A DNA stretch of 7,433 bases from Bryobacteraceae bacterium (GTDB lineage Bacteria; Acidobacteriota; Terriglobia; Bryobacterales; Bryobacteraceae), in the NCBI GenBank assembly GCA_014379815.1, contig JACMLA010000494.1, positions 1 through 7,433 on the forward strand, read 5' to 3'. The notes beneath the pieces are model-generated. The model was not told where the DNA came from. It made no database searches and saw only the letters and a list, made by a program, of their open reading frames with translations. This document shows, piece after piece, positions 5,537-7,433 of this stretch. The position numbers and the translations under genes are program-made. Each line of letters opens with the position of its first letter. The first letter of the stretch is position 1.

Positions 5537-7433
5537 CTAATCGGATCGAAGCAACGCCAGCAGAGGCATTCTCTGAAGAACTCGGGCAGCAAAAAACGTC
5601 GAAATGAGGCCTGTTACCAGTACGGCGCCGATCAGGCCAAGTATGGACCAGACAGGGATGGATCCACCTCTCTGGGAGACCACTGGAATGACCGTAATCA
5701 GAGCGCAGGCGATGCCGGCTGCCAGTCCGGTTGCCATCAAAAACAGGCTCTCGGCGAGAGTCATCTGAGCCAGTGCCGAAGGTGGAAAGCCTACAGCGCG
5801 GAGCAGGGCAAGTTCCCGCTGCCGCTCGAGAATATTGCGTATCAGAACCGTGCCAAGGCCTATCGTTCCAAGGATTAGTCCAAGTGCTCCGAGAGCCTGG
5901 AACGTCGACAGGTAAGTATTCTCTACGCGATGAAAGCTGGCTAGGCGCGCTGCAGTGGATGTCAAATCAAGACCGTAGTCGGCAAGCGCGGTCTCGAGCG
6001 CTCCTTCGTTGACCTCCGGCGTATCGACCAGGAAAGCGCGAAAGCCCCCTTCCTCCCGGAAGGCGACCTGGAAATCCTTGTCAGAAATCAGGAGTTCGCT
6101 TTGGAAGATGCTGTCCGTCAGAACCCGCATGATGCGGAGTTTGGCACCGCCGACTTCAATCACCGCTCCTTGCGTGCTGTGAAGAACATACTGCAGAGTG
6201 TTTGCGTCGACAGCAGCTGGAATAGTGTCGTCGCCGGTGGGAGGGAAAGTGAGCAGGGCCGACGGCACTCCAAGAACGCGTGGGTTCGCTGGCGCATACA
6301 GGTTTAAACAGCTGGCGTCATCCCCTGGCCGCAGTCGCAACGTGAGCCACTTAGCGGCCGGCGCGGTTCCCAGGTTGAGCGCCTCGCGACCCTCCGCACT
6401 GCCCGGGTTGTAATACACAGGGAGTGCTGTTTCGCCGTAGTAGCGCCAGCCCGGCAACCCGTGGTGGCTATCGCGCCGGAAAGCTTCGACGGAAACGACA
6501 AGGAACGCGGAACTGGCGATCAGGGCAATGCAAAGGATACTGCGCCCCGGGCGATGCGCGGCATAGCGAATCCCTAAGGCAGTAACGGTGTTCACGCCAG
6601 TCGCGGTTCTGCGGAGCCAGTAGAAGACGCCGAGGAGCGCTGCCGTCAGGAGTGCGGCCCCGGCCCCGAAGAAGCCACCCGGTCCTCCAGAAAATAACAA
6701 CGCGAGCCCCGCCAGAGTGAAAACCGAAGCGTAGAGCAGAGCGCGATTCTTGCGTGGGGCTGCGGTGTCGCGAATATCGCGCTTGCTAATGACGCGAAGG
6801 CTGGCAAGAATCACGATCGGCCCGACGAGCAAGCTGGTCCCGAAGGCCAGAGCCATTGCGGTGGGCGTGAGATGAAACGTGAGGTCGCGCGTGCCAACCG
6901 CATCGACCCACAACGTACGAAGGCCGGTAAGAATCAGTCCGGCATAGATTGCCGACCCCAGAATCCCAAGGCTGCCTCCGGCTAAAGCGAGGAGAAAGCC
7001 TTCGGTAAGGAAGATGCGCCTCAGCACCCCCGAGGAGTATCCGACGGCGCGAAGGGTGGCGATCTCTGAGGATCGTTGTTCCAGGCTGAAGCGGAAGAAG
7101 AGGCCCGCCAGCAGGAGTGCCGACACGATCAGAAAAAAGCTGAAGTAGAGGAAGTACTCACTGAAGTCTGTTGAGCCGCTGGATGCCGCGACTGCCTGTT
7201 CGCGCACCGGAATCTGCATTAGCCCGGCAATACCGGGGTCGAGCGCGGTCCGCAACTTCTCTTCGCGAAAGTCTTCACTGACCCGGATAGAAGTGACGGC
7301 GCCATAGCGGCTGCGCCACAGTTTTTGTCCTGCCGCGAGCCGGATGAAGGCTTTCGGTGTCGCGCGATATTTGTCCCAGTACGCTTCGTCCTGTGGGCGT
7401 ATCTTTTTCAAGTCCATGGGAAAAGGCGGATCC
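5537..7433 (-). CDS. FtsX/MacB-type ABC transporter permease, 5' end missing
   Basis: Inner-membrane permease subunit of an ABC transporter of the FtsX/MacB/LolCE superfamily, which uses a separate ATPase to drive mechanotransmission or export of substrates such as lipoproteins, peptides or drugs. The visible 631 residues hold most of two FtsX domains. Numbering from the first in-frame Met (7417), hydrophobic segments lie near 87-108, 138-163, 185-209, 226-243, 250-267, 292-310, 506-527, 556-578 and 589-610. A soluble, presumably periplasmic, region spans about 311-505. Each domain has the family's cytoplasmic signature after its first helix: EIATLRAVGY (119-127) and RELALLRAVGF (534-544). 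The Met at 7417 is probably internal: the frame stays open to the edge (codons for D-P-P-F-P precede it), and related proteins have a further N-terminal helix and periplasmic domain before the YWDKYRATPKAF segment (14-24). No ATPase gene is visible; it may lie upstream outside the window. The substrate cannot be inferred. The family call is firm. Confidence 0.93.
   Translation of the reverse strand, partial: DPPFPMDLKKIRPQDEAYWDKYRATPKAFIRLAAGQKLWRSRYGAVTSIRVSEDFREEKLRTALDPGIAGLMQIPVREQAVAASSGSTDFSEYFLYFSFFLIVSALLLAGLFFRFSLEQRSSEIATLRAVGYSSGVLRRIFLTEGFLLALAGGSLGILGSAIYAGLILTGLRTLWVDAVGTRDLTFHLTPTAMALAFGTSLLVGPIVILASLRVISKRDIRDTAAPRKNRALLYASVFTLAGLALLFSGGPGGFFGAGAALLTAALLGVFYWLRRTATGVNTVTALGIRYAAHRPGRSILCIALIASSAFLVVSVEAFRRDSHHGLPGWRYYGETALPVYYNPGSAEGREALNLGTAPAAKWLTLRLRPGDDASCLNLYAPANPRVLGVPSALLTFPPTGDDTIPAAVDANTLQYVLHSTQGAVIEVGGAKLRIMRVLTDSIFQSELLISDKDFQVAFREEGGFRAFLVDTPEVNEGALETALADYGLDLTSTAARLASFHRVENTYLSTFQALGALGLILGTIGLGTVLIRNILERQRELALLRAVGFPPSALAQMTLAESLFLMATGLAAGIACALITVIPVVSQRGGSIPVWSILGLIGAVLVTGLISTFFAARVLQRMPLLALLRSD

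Noticed and set aside
7428..7433. GGATCC at the right edge as proof of a restriction-fragment end
   Set aside because: Other GGATCC sites occur inside the window (1876, 3476, 5660) and the left edge has none, so the coincidence proves nothing about how the sequence was obtained.

Overview
The window carries four protein-coding genes, all on the minus strand, so transcription runs from the right end to the left. In that order they are: the 3' part of a large FtsX/MacB-type ABC transporter permease (5537 to the right edge, 5' end outside the window); a LysR-type transcriptional regulator (4583-5470, GTG start); a secreted protein of the nucleoside hydrolase superfamily with a twin-arginine signal (3577-4548); and a very large TonB-dependent outer-membrane receptor with an N-terminal carboxypeptidase-regulatory-like domain, Oar-like (152-3457). 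The DNA is moderately GC-rich by eye. No RNA gene, CRISPR array, insertion sequence or phage gene is visible.

The organism is a Gram-negative bacterium, most likely an acidobacterium (Solibacter/Bryobacter-type). The roughly 1,100-residue receptor with an Ig-like N-terminal domain, the split-domain permease containing an 'AYWDKYRATPKAF' segment, and the nucleoside hydrolase with a DTDTYNEIDDQ motif are all typical of expanded families in that phylum. This placement is inferred from family resemblance and was not tested by a search.

Spacing: permease to regulator 66 bp, regulator to hydrolase 34 bp, hydrolase to receptor 119 bp. The receptor is followed after 28 bp by a strong hairpin (90-123) that probably ends the unit. 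The regulator and hydrolase are close enough to be co-transcribed. The receptor has its own strong Shine-Dalgarno and a longer leader, so it may be a third cistron or have its own promoter.

Working model (inference): the receptor brings a ligand across the outer membrane, the Tat-exported hydrolase cleaves a nucleoside-like N-glycoside in the periplasm, and the LysR protein senses substrate or product. The permease more likely ends a separate upstream operon. The best leads for a second look are the altered active site of the hydrolase and the T-N11-A dyad next to a -10-like box immediately before the regulator's GTG start, which suggests an autoregulated leaderless transcript.
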